A DNA stretch of 10,654 bases from Candidatus Cloacimonadota bacterium (GCA_023133395.1 JAGLWO010000120.1:1-10654); one strand, 5' to 3'; positions 1 to 6,827 are shown, counted from the stretch's first letter. Numbers and translations are program-made. Notes: a model not told the origin generated them from the letters alone.

Positions 1-422
1 ATATCATGTCCTGCATTTATTACCATAATAAAATTATCTTCAGTAAGACGCATAATAATAAGGTCATCGATCACTGTACCTTTCTCAGTTAGAAGAAGCG
101 TATATTTGCACTGCCCGATTCTCATCCCAGCGATATTAGCCGGTAGAACTCTATCTAAAAGGGTTACTGCGTCCTTACCTGTAAATTGGATTTGAGCCAT
201 GTGATCTATATTAAAAATCGCAACCTTCTCAATTGCTTTTGCCTCTTCCAGAACAGATGTAAGATAATTTACAGCCATATCATATTCACCAAAATTGCTC
301 CTTTTAATCGGTTGATATTCACGATCCAATCTTTCTGCTAAATGATGTTGATACCAATCTTCAACTTTATATAAAGCTGTTTTTCTCGGTTTTTCAGGAA
401 AATCGAATCCAATTTTTTTCAT
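1..422 (-). CDS. GcvT-fold aminomethyltransferase family protein (3' end outside window)
   Basis: The start codon is ATG (422-420) with AGGAG six bases upstream. The frame stays open to the left edge, so only the first 140 residues are visible. Residues about 66-140 resemble the folate-binding domain of glycine-cleavage T protein: an 'NIDHMAQ' segment at 71-77 where GcvT has 'DVSHMGQ', a 'TGKDA' turn, and 'TEKGTVIDDLI' at 112-122, the most conserved GcvT stretch. GcvT enzymes take the aminomethyl group of glycine from lipoyl-H protein to tetrahydrofolate; relatives demethylate other substrates or act in Fe-S assembly. The first 65 residues do not resemble the usual 'TPLYDxH...PFAGWEMPVQY' start, so this may be a paralogue with another substrate rather than true GcvT. 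It is divergent from the receiver-PAS gene. Family assignment is fairly secure; substrate is not. Confidence 0.72.
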   Translation of the reverse strand, partial: MKKIGFDFPEKPRKTALYKVEDWYQHHLAERLDREYQPIKRSNFGEYDMAVNYLTSVLEEAKAIEKVAIFNIDHMAQIQFTGKDAVTLLDRVLPANIAGMRIGQCKYTLLLTEKGTVIDDLIIMRLTEDNFIMVINAGHD

Positions 423-620
423 ACAATCTCCTAAAATAGAATATAGTTTTTGGTAAACTCTCTTACTTTATTTTTTTGTAAAGAATATTATAAAGTAATA
501 TTTACTACTTGACTTTCAAAAAGTATAATTAATTATTAGTTATGTTTGATTTCGGTATAAAATATATTTTTTTAATTTTTTTTCGGAATAGTAAAATAAA
601 CTGAATACCAGGAAATCATT
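423..620. promoter_or_regulatory. Divergent intergenic region, presumably two promoters
   Basis: This 198-bp, very AT-rich gap separates two genes read away from each other, so promoters for both must lie here or close by. On the plus strand a TTGACT (509-514) is present, but the good TATAAT (524-529) is only 9 bases downstream, too close to pair with it. A 17-base spacer from TTGACT lands on a weak ATTATT-like hexamer near 532. AT-richness makes chance matches likely, so no start site is claimed. Confidence 0.3.
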
Positions 621-1610
621 ATGTATCGCATTTTAATTGTAGAAGACGAACCAATGATCGCTGAAGGTATTAAAACAATCCTTACACAATCTGGCTATAA
701 AGTTATCGCAATAATAAATAATGGTGAGGAAGCTATTGAGAAAGCAGAGGAACTAAAACCTGACCTTGTTTTAATGGATATAGTACTCAGTGGTAAAATA
801 AGTGGTATTAAAGCAGGTGAAAAAATATTCAAGGAATTTAATATTCCAATCATTTTCTTAACAGCATTCGCTGATGACAAAACTGTAAATTCAGCTAAAT
901 CAGCCAACCCATACGGTTATATTGTAAAACCATTTGACCCAGAAGAACTATACGCCACGATTGAAATCGCTCTTGTTAAACATAAAGCAGAAAAGGAACT
1001 CGAGGAAAGTAGAGCAAAATTCAGAAGTATGTTTATGGGTAATCCTGAACCGTCTGTTTATCTGGATAAAGATTATAATATCGCTGATATAAATCCGCGA
1101 TTCAGTGAATATTTTTATTATACAATAGAAGAAGTAAAAGGTAAAAACATTGATACCTTAATTATACCAGATGAAAAATTAAAAGAAGCTGAAGATTTAA
1201 ACCAAAAAATGGAACAGGGTTATGTTTATCATGATACATTCAGGAAACATAAAGACGGAACACTGGTTCCTGTCTCGATATCTGCTGCATCAATTTTAGT
1301 AAACGGAAAGAGTGTTGGTTCTTTTGTGATCTATAAAGACATTTCAAAGCAAAAAAAAGCTGAAGATGAAAGAGAAAAAGTTATTATAGACCTTCAAAAA
1401 GCACTCGATGAAGTTAAAGCTTTAAGTGGATTAATACCTATCTGTTCACACTGCAAGAAAATTCGGGATGACTCCGGATACTGGGAACAAGTTGAATACT
1501 ACATTTCCAAACGCTCAGGTGTGGATTTCAGTCATAGCATTTGCCCTGAATGTATGAAAAAGTATTATCCAAAACAATACGAAAAATTGAAAGAAAAAGG
1601 AAAAATATAA
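621..1610 (+). CDS. Receiver-PAS protein with C-terminal Cys4 (putative zinc) domain
   Basis: This is a soluble 329-residue signalling protein. Residues 3-120 form a CheY-like receiver: acidic pair E8/D9, phospho-acceptor D53 in 'LVLMDI', T81 in 'FLTAF' and K103 in 'IVKPF'. Residues about 130-243 are a PAS sensor domain ending in 'GSFVIYKDISKQKKAE', and a short coiled coil follows (245-268). The tail carries C275-x2-C278 and C308-x2-C311 with H305 in 'FSHSICPEC', a Cys4 module that recurs at the end of receiver/PAS proteins in anaerobic bacteria and probably binds a metal. There is no kinase, GGDEF, HD-GYP or DNA-binding output domain, so the output may be protein-protein contact through the Cys4 module. 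AGGAA lies upstream of the ATG. No partner histidine kinase is in the window. Domain calls are firm; pathway is unknown. Confidence 0.85.
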   Translation: MYRILIVEDEPMIAEGIKTILTQSGYKVIAIINNGEEAIEKAEELKPDLVLMDIVLSGKISGIKAGEKIFKEFNIPIIFLTAFADDKTVNSAKSANPYGYIVKPFDPEELYATIEIALVKHKAEKELEESRAKFRSMFMGNPEPSVYLDKDYNIADINPRFSEYFYYTIEEVKGKNIDTLIIPDEKLKEAEDLNQKMEQGYVYHDTFRKHKDGTLVPVSISAASILVNGKSVGSFVIYKDISKQKKAEDEREKVIIDLQKALDEVKALSGLIPICSHCKKIRDDSGYWEQVEYYISKRSGVDFSHSICPECMKKYYPKQYEKLKEKGKI

Positions 1611-1695
1611 TACTTATAATTTAAATACGACTCAATCCAAATCTTTTCACTCTCAAAAAAAATAATTCGAAACTTATAGTAATATTAGTTAGAAA

Positions 1696-1725
1696 TTGAC
1701 AATTTATAATTAACTTACAATTTAT
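1696..1725 (+). promoter_or_regulatory. Possible promoter/operator before the DUF362 gene
   Basis: A perfect TTGACA (1696-1701) lies about 55 bases before the start codon. The best -10-like hexamer, TACAAT (1716-1721), is 14 bases away and TTTATC (1721-1726) is 19 away, neither ideal. The 9-mer ACAATTTAT occurs at 1699-1707 and again at 1717-1725, an 18-bp period that could be a repressor half-site pair or AT-rich chance. Tentative. Confidence 0.25.
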
Positions 1726-1743
1726 CGACTATTAATAAAAGCT

Positions 1744-1749
1744 GGAGGA
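1744..1749 (+). promoter_or_regulatory. Ribosome binding site that fixes a TTG start
   Basis: GGAGGA sits five bases before the TTG at 1755. The first in-frame ATG inside the gene lies much further on and has no comparable site, and the DUF362 homology begins almost at once after the TTG. This supports TTG as the true start. Confidence 0.7.
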
Positions 1750-1754
1750 ACATC

Positions 1755-2828
1755 TTGAATAAAAATCATGTCTGTTTTGCAGAATTACCAGCTCACAGTG
1801 ACATCAAAGAAAGGTATACTGCTCTGAAAAAAATTCTTCAGTATTTAAAATTAGGAAAAATAATTAAACAAAAAGACAAAGTAGCAGTTAAAACCCATGT
1901 TGGTGATGTGAACAATACAACTCATATATCTCCTGAATTAATCAAGTTAGTAGTTTCAAAGATCAAGGAATTTAAAGCTCATCCTTTTCTAATTGAAACT
2001 TCGACCCTATACTCCGGTCCTCGTTCAAATGCGATCGGGCACATAAACCTTGCCTATGAACATGGCTTTACTTATGAGAAAGTAGGTGCTCCCTTTATCA
2101 TGGCAGATGGACTTCTGGGAAATGCAGAGATCGAAGTAAAAATTCCCGGGATTTTATATAAATCTGTAAATATAGCTCGTGATGCTGTTTTAACTGATGT
2201 ATTAGTTGTTCTTTCTCATCCTACAGGGCACATTGTTACTGGATTTGGTGCATGTATCAAAAATCTTGGAATGGGACTCTGCAGCAAAAAGGGGAAACTT
2301 CAGCAGCATTCGTCTATCAAACCTTCAATAAAGAAAAAGACCTGCACATTTTGTAAACAGTGCATTATCTGGTGTCCAGTGCAGGCAATAATAGAAAAAG
2401 ATGGAAAAGCTTTTATCATTGAAGAAAAATGTATTGGATGCGGTGAGTGTCTTTCCATCTGCAAATTTAATGCGGTTAAGTTTAACTGGGGAGTACAATC
2501 AGAGGACCTTCAAAAAAGAATGGCAGAATATGCCCTTGGTGCTTATCAAAACAAAATAGGAAAGAGTTTTTTCATCAATGTACTTACAGATATGACCAAA
2601 GAGTGCGACTGCATGAACATCACCCAGAAACCTATTATTCCAGACATTGGAATTCTGGCATCCTTTGATCCTGTGGCTATCGACCAGGCAACTTTAGACC
2701 TTACCAGAGAAAGAAATGGAAAAGACATTGGAAGAATATCATACGAAAAGCTCAATCCGAATATCCAACTGGAACATGCAGAAAAGATCGGACTTGGCTC
2801 AAGAAAATACAAATTGATCAAAATTTAA
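1755..2828 (+). CDS. DUF362 domain protein with two [4Fe-4S] ferredoxin clusters
   Basis: This 357-residue cytosolic protein starts at TTG (GGAGGA upstream). The DUF362 domain is split around a ferredoxin insert. Its N-terminal half (about 3-190) includes 'DKVAVKTHVGD' and 'VLSHPTGHIVTGFGACIKNLGMG'; its C-terminal half (about 270-355) includes 'KECDCMN' and 'IGILASFDPVAIDQATLDL'. The insert has C197-x2-C200-x2-C203-x3-C207 and C226-x2-C229-x2-C232-x3-C236, two complete cluster motifs with both fourth Cys present. Proteins of this type are often annotated 'DUF362 domain-containing 4Fe-4S binding protein' and are common in anaerobes. The reaction is not established; an electron-transfer or Fe-S maturation role is a guess. 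It is followed after 20 bp by the small membrane protein gene, so the two are probably co-transcribed. Family call is firm. Confidence 0.88.
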   Translation: MNKNHVCFAELPAHSDIKERYTALKKILQYLKLGKIIKQKDKVAVKTHVGDVNNTTHISPELIKLVVSKIKEFKAHPFLIETSTLYSGPRSNAIGHINLAYEHGFTYEKVGAPFIMADGLLGNAEIEVKIPGILYKSVNIARDAVLTDVLVVLSHPTGHIVTGFGACIKNLGMGLCSKKGKLQQHSSIKPSIKKKTCTFCKQCIIWCPVQAIIEKDGKAFIIEEKCIGCGECLSICKFNAVKFNWGVQSEDLQKRMAEYALGAYQNKIGKSFFINVLTDMTKECDCMNITQKPIIPDIGILASFDPVAIDQATLDLTRERNGKDIGRISYEKLNPNIQLEHAEKIGLGSRKYKLIKI

Positions 2829-2848
2829 ACAAAATCGGAAAGGAAAAT

Positions 2849-3442
2849 ATGAAAGAAAAATATAAATTCAGTCTTCATACCTTTTCCCAATTCTACATAA
2901 ACTCTGTCCTTCTCGGAATTGGAATAGTATTTTTTATAGTCTTTATTATGTTCATAGTTTCCATATATAAATGGAAATTCGAAGGACTAACCCCGGAACA
3001 CAGCGGTATATTGGTTCTACCAACAATGTTGTTTGTTATGCTCGGTTTTCTTCTGCTTATTTTCCTCTTCAAAACATACATAGATAAGGGTATTATCAAA
3101 TGCAGAACCAGGGAACTCATCCTGGAAGATGAGAGCTTTATTTACATGGATAAGAAAGGAAATGAATACAGCTTTAAATGGAGCGATGTTATAAAACTTA
3201 AATTAACAATGGTGAAAATGGGATACAGACTGAAAGTTGTCTTACCGCAATTCAAATTTTCTTTTTTTTCGTATGAATTTAATCTTATGCCTTTCAGCTT
3301 TAAAGAAACATTAAAAATGAAAGGCTTTGAAGACGATACACTTTTTCATATTCTGGAAATATTTTATAAAAAAGCAACTAATGCTGAATTTAAGAAAGAT
3401 TTATTTTTGCGTAAAAGAAAATTCCATTTTGAAAAAGGATAG
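2849..3442 (+). CDS. Small membrane protein with YcxB-like / PH-like C-terminal domain
   Basis: This 197-residue protein has two hydrophobic helices (about 17-40 and 54-75) joined by a short polar loop. A basic, beta-rich cytoplasmic tail (about 80-197) follows. The sequence 'ELILEDESFIYMDKKGNEYSFKWSDVIKL' resembles the first strands of YcxB-like and bacterial PH domains, where a membrane hairpin precedes a W-S-D-I/V turn. Function is unknown in the family. GGAAAGGA precedes the ATG, and the gene starts 20 bp after the DUF362 stop, which suggests one operon; there is no obvious functional link. Membrane topology is well supported, the domain match only moderately. Confidence 0.7.
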   Translation: MKEKYKFSLHTFSQFYINSVLLGIGIVFFIVFIMFIVSIYKWKFEGLTPEHSGILVLPTMLFVMLGFLLLIFLFKTYIDKGIIKCRTRELILEDESFIYMDKKGNEYSFKWSDVIKLKLTMVKMGYRLKVVLPQFKFSFFSYEFNLMPFSFKETLKMKGFEDDTLFHILEIFYKKATNAEFKKDLFLRKRKFHFEKG

Positions 3443-3480
3443 AAGATTTATTACTCATTCCTCAAACTTTTAAATTACTC

Positions 3481-3531
3481 GTTCCCAGCCAAACGAAGTG
3501 AGACCTGCGAAGCTCACCCCCAGCTTGGGAA
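3481..3531. repeat. Imperfect palindrome of the GTTCCCA...TGGGAA type
   Basis: TTCCCA (3482-3487) pairs with TGGGAA (3526-3531), and GTGAG (3498-3502) with CTCAC (3513-3517). This makes a two-part hairpin, GC-richer than its surroundings, about 40 bases after the membrane-protein stop. Similar 'CGTTCCCA-nnn-TGGGAACG' palindromes are dispersed in many bacterial genomes. It could also end the upstream operon, but no U-run follows. Confidence 0.45.
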
Positions 3532-3657
3532 TAAACAAAATATTTTCTTTGACATAAATAATTAAAGAAAACAGTTTCGTTTGTGAGTTCAACAAGGCAT
3601 GGAAAATGGGTTATTCAGGTGGTATTAAATTGAAGAAGGCAATATTGGAAATTCAGC

Positions 3658-3733
3658 AAAAAGTTCGTATACACTCCCAAATCGGGAGTATCCCCGAACT
3701 TTTTATGAATCTAAAGGGAATATCCACGAACTT
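3658..3733. repeat. Three copies of an 18-bp motif, two as a perfect-ended inverted repeat
   Basis: AAAAAGTTCG (3658-3667) and CGAACTTTTT (3695-3704) are perfect 10-bp inverted arms. Inside them ACTCCC (3673-3678) pairs with GGGAGT (3684-3689), leaving a 5-base loop. Seen as 18-mers, AAGTTCGTATACACTCCC (3661-3678, plus), AAGTTCGGGGATACTCCC (3684-3701, minus) and AAGTTCGTGGATATTCCC (3716-3733, minus) are the same motif in head-to-head plus tandem arrangement. The hairpin followed by TTTTT could act as a terminator, yet no gene is seen just before it. A REP- or MITE-like element is the likelier reading. Confidence 0.6.
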
Positions 3734-3833
3734 GAGTTAGGGGACACATTCATTAGCAACATTTGAAGAAATGGAGCTATAATTTTTTATTTTCTTTATA
3801 TTTACAAAATTTGTAGTAAAAACGGAGGAAGAA

Positions 3834-5981
3834 ATGAAAAAACAAGTATTTTTAATCATCGCAATTAGTCTTTTAGGCTTAAATTTATTTGCACAACTTA
3901 TTCCAGATGAAAACTTTAGATTAGTAATTAATCAAACTCTTGGACAACCACCAAATTACGAACCAACTGTAGATGACTTAAATGGGATTACAGGTGAGTT
4001 GGATGCATTCAATGCCGAGATATCGTCAATTGAAGGTGCTCAATATTTAATTAATATAAACTCTCTAAAATTGAATTGGAATAACATTAGTGTAATCTCT
4101 CCACTTTCCAATTTAGTGAATTTAAATGAATTGTGGTTAAATAATAATCAAGTTGATAATATTACTGCATTGTCCGGCTTATCAAATCTGGAATGTTTGT
4201 CTTTATTACAAAATCAGATAAGCGACTTGTCCCCACTTTCAAATTTATCAAATTTAACATATCTAAATATTAGCTATAATCCGATCAATGACATTTCCGC
4301 ACTGTCAAATTTAAATAATCTAACAGATATTGAATCTTATGAAAACCAGATTAGCGATATATCTGCATTAGCTGGACTAACAAACCTGACACGGATAAAT
4401 ATGATTAACAATCAAATTAATGATATTACTCCAGTATCTGGTTTAACAAACCTAGTAGAATTATATTTATCCCATAACCAAATTAATGATATTTCTCCTG
4501 TTTCATATCTCACGAATTTGGAAATACTATGGCTTTACGATAATGAAATCTGTGACATTTCTGCAATTTCAAATTTGATTAATTTAAACAAACTTCTTCT
4601 TAATAGCAATCAAATCAATGATATTTCTGCAGTTTCAGGATTGAATAGCTTGATTGAACTTCACTTAATTGATAATCAAATTTGTGATATTTCTGCAATT
4701 TCCGATTTAAATAATTTAACTCTTCTCAGATTGGGCATAAATCAAATCAATGATATTTCTCCTGTATCAGGTTTAATTAATTTAAATGAGTTATCTTTAT
4801 TGGCAAATCAAATCGGTGATATTTCTCCAGTAGAGAATTTATCTAACCTAACTCTCTTATCCTTTGGGAGTAATGACATAACAGATGTTTCTTACATTTC
4901 AAACTTAGTTAATTTAACTGATCTTTATATCAACTCTAACGAAATTAATGACATATCTGCATTATCAGATTTAATAAATTTAACTAATCTTAATTTTGGT
5001 AATAATCAGATAAGTGATATTTCTGTTATTTCAAATTTGATTAATTTGGAAAAATTAAAAATGGGATATAATCAGATTACCAGCATTTCTGCTCTTTCTG
5101 AGTTGTATAATTTAGAAAAGCTCGTATTTTATAATAATGATATTATCGAAATTTCTGCTATATCTGGATTAACAAATTTAACTTATATGATTGCTTATGA
5201 GAATCCATTTACAGATATTTTCGCTCTTATACAAAATGACGGTATTGGTTCAGAAGATATTTTAGTTTTACACGATAATGCTGGATCTTGTCCTTTATCC
5301 TCAGAAGCTTTAAATGTGCATAAACCTATTTTAGAAAGCAGAGGATTAGAAATTTTGGAATTGCCAGATACACCTAATAGCTATGCACCTTGCTATCCAT
5401 TTCCGGATAGAAATGCATCTGGACTTCCTATAAATACAATTCTGGAATGGAGAGGAAATTTTCCATCACGAGATGCAGTTTATGATGTCTGGTTGGGAGA
5501 AACAAGTGATAACTTAGTAAATATCGGAACCGGAGTTGCTGTTAATGACACACTTTATTCTTTTACTCCAAACCTAAATGAAGAAACAAATTATTGGTGG
5601 AAAGTGAGAGCAATAGCAGAAACTGATACTTTATGGAGTGGATTATGGCATTTTGCTGTTGGAAATCCAATCTCAACCGATGACGAAATCCATTCTTTAA
5701 ATGCTTCTCAAATAGTTGGTAATTTCCCAAATCCTTTCAATCCATCCACTACAATTAGATACAATTTAAATGAATCAGGTTTTATAAAAATTGAAATATT
5801 CAATATCAAAGGTCAAATGATTAATTCATTAGTTAATCAATATCAGGTTGCTGGAGAAAAATCAATTGTATGGTATGGAAATAATGCGCTAAGTAATCAA
5901 GTTAGTTCTGGTATATATTTTCTTAAATTGAATGTTAATGGAAAAACTCATTCGCTGAAAAAATGTATACTTTTAAAATAA
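3834..5981 (+). CDS. Secreted internalin-type leucine-rich-repeat protein with C-terminal sorting domain
   Basis: This 715-residue exported protein begins with a Sec signal peptide (1-20, 'IIAISLLGLNLFA', likely cut before QLIPDENF). A cap region (about 21-60) is followed by 17-18 LRRs of 22 residues (about 62-460), each of the form L-x-L-x-x-NQI-x-DIS-x-(L/I/V)S-x-L as in internalins. Next is a fibronectin-III-like module (about 530-620: 'TILEWRGN', 'YDVWLGETSDNL', 'NYWWKVRA', 'LWHFAVG'). The tail (630-715) starts 'NFPNPFNPSTTIRYNL' and ends in 'GIYFLKLNVNGKTHSLKKCILLK', a type-9-secretion-like / FlgD-like sorting domain. It is probably displayed on the cell surface, binding protein or polysaccharide. 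GGAGGA is 5 bases before the ATG. The repeats also give 66-bp periodicity in the DNA, which favours repeat-number change. Architecture is firm, ligand unknown. Confidence 0.9.
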   Translation: MKKQVFLIIAISLLGLNLFAQLIPDENFRLVINQTLGQPPNYEPTVDDLNGITGELDAFNAEISSIEGAQYLININSLKLNWNNISVISPLSNLVNLNELWLNNNQVDNITALSGLSNLECLSLLQNQISDLSPLSNLSNLTYLNISYNPINDISALSNLNNLTDIESYENQISDISALAGLTNLTRINMINNQINDITPVSGLTNLVELYLSHNQINDISPVSYLTNLEILWLYDNEICDISAISNLINLNKLLLNSNQINDISAVSGLNSLIELHLIDNQICDISAISDLNNLTLLRLGINQINDISPVSGLINLNELSLLANQIGDISPVENLSNLTLLSFGSNDITDVSYISNLVNLTDLYINSNEINDISALSDLINLTNLNFGNNQISDISVISNLINLEKLKMGYNQITSISALSELYNLEKLVFYNNDIIEISAISGLTNLTYMIAYENPFTDIFALIQNDGIGSEDILVLHDNAGSCPLSSEALNVHKPILESRGLEILELPDTPNSYAPCYPFPDRNASGLPINTILEWRGNFPSRDAVYDVWLGETSDNLVNIGTGVAVNDTLYSFTPNLNEETNYWWKVRAIAETDTLWSGLWHFAVGNPISTDDEIHSLNASQIVGNFPNPFNPSTTIRYNLNESGFIKIEIFNIKGQMINSLVNQYQVAGEKSIVWYGNNALSNQVSSGIYFLKLNVNGKTHSLKKCILLK

Positions 5982-5983
5982 TG

Positions 5984-6028
5984 TCAATTGATCAGCTCGG
6001 GAGTAATCTTGGGCTGGTCTATAATTGA
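5984..6028 (+). terminator. Stem-loop after the LRR gene
   Basis: TCAATT (5984-5989) pairs with AATTGA (6023-6028), and GATCAGCTC (5990-5998) pairs with GGGCTGGTC (6011-6019) using two G-U pairs. The loop is 12 bases. It begins three bases after the stop codon, so it may end or stabilise the LRR transcript, but no U-run follows and it is not a classical intrinsic terminator. Confidence 0.4.
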
Positions 6029-6038
6029 TAGCTGATGT

Positions 6039-6110
6039 GGCTAACAAGCGCACCCACATTGAGCAAGAAGAAAAACTGAAAGAACGTGGCGTGCGCCAAA
6101 CATTATAGCC
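6039..6110 (+). other. attC-like element A (between LRR and HNH genes)
   Basis: The left arm GGCTAACAAGCGCACCCAC (6039-6057) folds on the right arm 6086-6110. CCAC (6054-6057) pairs with GTGG (6086-6089), C6090 is unpaired, GCGCAC (6048-6053) pairs with GTGCGC (6091-6096), and the outer GGCTA (6039-6043) pairs with TAGCC (6106-6110). A 28-base A-rich loop separates the arms. Box order (outer pair, unpaired spacer, inner pair with one extrahelical base) matches integron attC. The right core is CA^TTATAGCC, with A where the classical site has G. Confidence 0.6.
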
Positions 6111-6145
6111 ATTCTATTGTAATTTAGGGTCATTAAGGAGAGACT

Positions 6146-6460
6146 ATGTATGCAGTATTTGTAATAGTAATTTTATTACTTTTTATTTTGTTTCATAAAG
6201 AAAAACCTAAAACCTATACTGATGAAAAAGGATATAAAAGATTCACTGATTCAAACAAACTTGTGCATAGGTGGATTGCAGAAAAGAAGTTAGGTCGAAA
6301 ACTGAAACCGGGGGAAATTGTACACCATAAAAATAGAAAAAAAGGAGATAACAGACCACAGAATCTTTGGATTTTTCACAACCAAGAAGAGCATGACAAG
6401 ATACATAAATATGATGCAAAAAATCATGGCAAACGAGCAAGTTATAAAGGATTCAATTAA
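6146..6460 (+). CDS. Small membrane-anchored HNH endonuclease-like protein
   Basis: This 104-residue protein has a hydrophobic N-terminal helix (about 2-16, 'AVFVIVILLLFILF') followed by a basic soluble part. Residues 38-88 read as an HNH nuclease: 'LVHRWIAEKKLGRKLKPGEIVHH' with H60/H61, then 'GDNRPQNLWIF' with N69 and N73, then 'EEHDKIH' with H83 and H87. In HNH_3-type homing and phage nucleases these positions form the metal-binding beta-beta-alpha fold and cut DNA. The membrane anchor is unusual for an HNH enzyme; the domain would face the cytoplasm if the N-terminus is outside. AAGGAG precedes the ATG by six bases. The gene sits alone between attC-like elements A and B. DNA target and role (anti-phage, mobility) are unknown. 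Confidence 0.72.
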   Translation: MYAVFVIVILLLFILFHKEKPKTYTDEKGYKRFTDSNKLVHRWIAEKKLGRKLKPGEIVHHKNRKKGDNRPQNLWIFHNQEEHDKIHKYDAKNHGKRASYKGFN

Positions 6461-6515
6461 AACACGGAAATTCAAAAAAATGTTTCTTACAAAATTGACA
6501 ATGATGTGATATTTT

Positions 6516-6585
6516 TCTCTGAATGATAATAAATTAAAAGAAAAAATTCTGTGTAACTATTATTTAAAGAACAGAATATCAGAGA
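6516..6585. terminator. Nested inverted repeats after the HNH gene
   Basis: TCTCTGA (6516-6522) mirrors TCAGAGA (6579-6585), and inside it ATTCTGT (6546-6552) mirrors ACAGAAT (6571-6577) with an 18-base loop. Stems are AT-rich and the outer one is far apart, so this is a weak structure. It may end the HNH transcript. The surrounding 6461-6600 holds no other gene I can support. Confidence 0.3.
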
Positions 6586-6600
6586 GTTAATTGATTTAAT

Positions 6601-6727
6601 GGCTATAACAAGCGTGTCAGCAGTTCGTGTTGCCAGTTCGTATCGTTTGAATCTTACGATTCAAACTTTGGTTTGTTCGTTTCCAGGCGTGATCGTTCCG
6701 ATCCCACTGCACACGCAAAACATTTTT
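6601..6727 (+). other. attC-like element B (between HNH and methyltransferase genes)
   Basis: The left core is GGCTATAAC (6601-6609), followed by AA and then GCGTGT (6612-6617), which pairs with ACACGC (6711-6716). CAG (6618-6620) pairs with CTG (6707-6709), leaving C6710 unpaired at exactly the place where element A has C6090. The long apex carries its own perfect hairpin, GTTTGAATC / GATTCAAAC (6645-6653 and 6658-6666, loop TTAC), and a smaller one, GATCG / CGATC (6691-6703). The right core AAAACA^TTTTTT no longer pairs with the local left core. Confidence 0.55.
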
Positions 6728-6827
6728 TGTGGTCTCTTTTATGGACAAAAGTAAAACAGAACTTTACAAAAAAACATTTAAGGAAAAAATGTAGAAGTAA
6801 GTATAAGTTTTAAGAGGTATTTAAAAT

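Larger units (their letters stand above)
3443..3833. other. Gene-free 391-bp gap with palindromic repeats and LRR leader
   Basis: No convincing gene lies here. From left to right it holds an AT-rich tail of the preceding gene, an imperfect palindrome (3481-3531), an unassigned stretch (3540-3657), a strong inverted repeat with a third motif copy (3658-3733), a 'CATTAGCAAC' string (3751-3760) that may be the left boundary of a cassette, and an AT-rich leader ending in GGAGGA (3824-3829) before the LRR start codon. The sequence has the look of debris from small non-autonomous elements, but no transposase fragment could be read in any frame. Confidence 0.55.

Noticed and set aside
509..529. TTGACT and TATAAT as a sigma-70-type promoter for the receiver gene
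   Set aside because: Only 9 bases separate the hexamers, where about 17 are needed; both arise easily in this AT-rich stretch.
3658..3733. Short CRISPR array
   Set aside because: The copies differ in orientation and are too short and imperfect, spacing is irregular, and no cas gene is present.
3606..3740. Open frame of 44 codons from ATG 3606 in the repeat-rich gap
   Set aside because: It runs straight through the 18-bp inverted repeats, has no good ribosome site, and its translation resembles nothing I recognise; most likely chance.
4090..5150. Tandem DNA repeats inside the LRR gene as a separate repeat element
   Set aside because: They are the coding trace of 22-residue leucine-rich repeats and stay in frame throughout.
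6318..6509. 63-codon frame overlapping the HNH gene in another frame
   Set aside because: It lies mostly within the HNH gene, whose motifs and ribosome site are clear; low-complexity translation.
6741..6794. 17-codon frame before the methyltransferase (possible leader peptide)
   Set aside because: No ribosome binding site, Lys-rich content as expected from A-rich DNA, and no attenuator structure follows.
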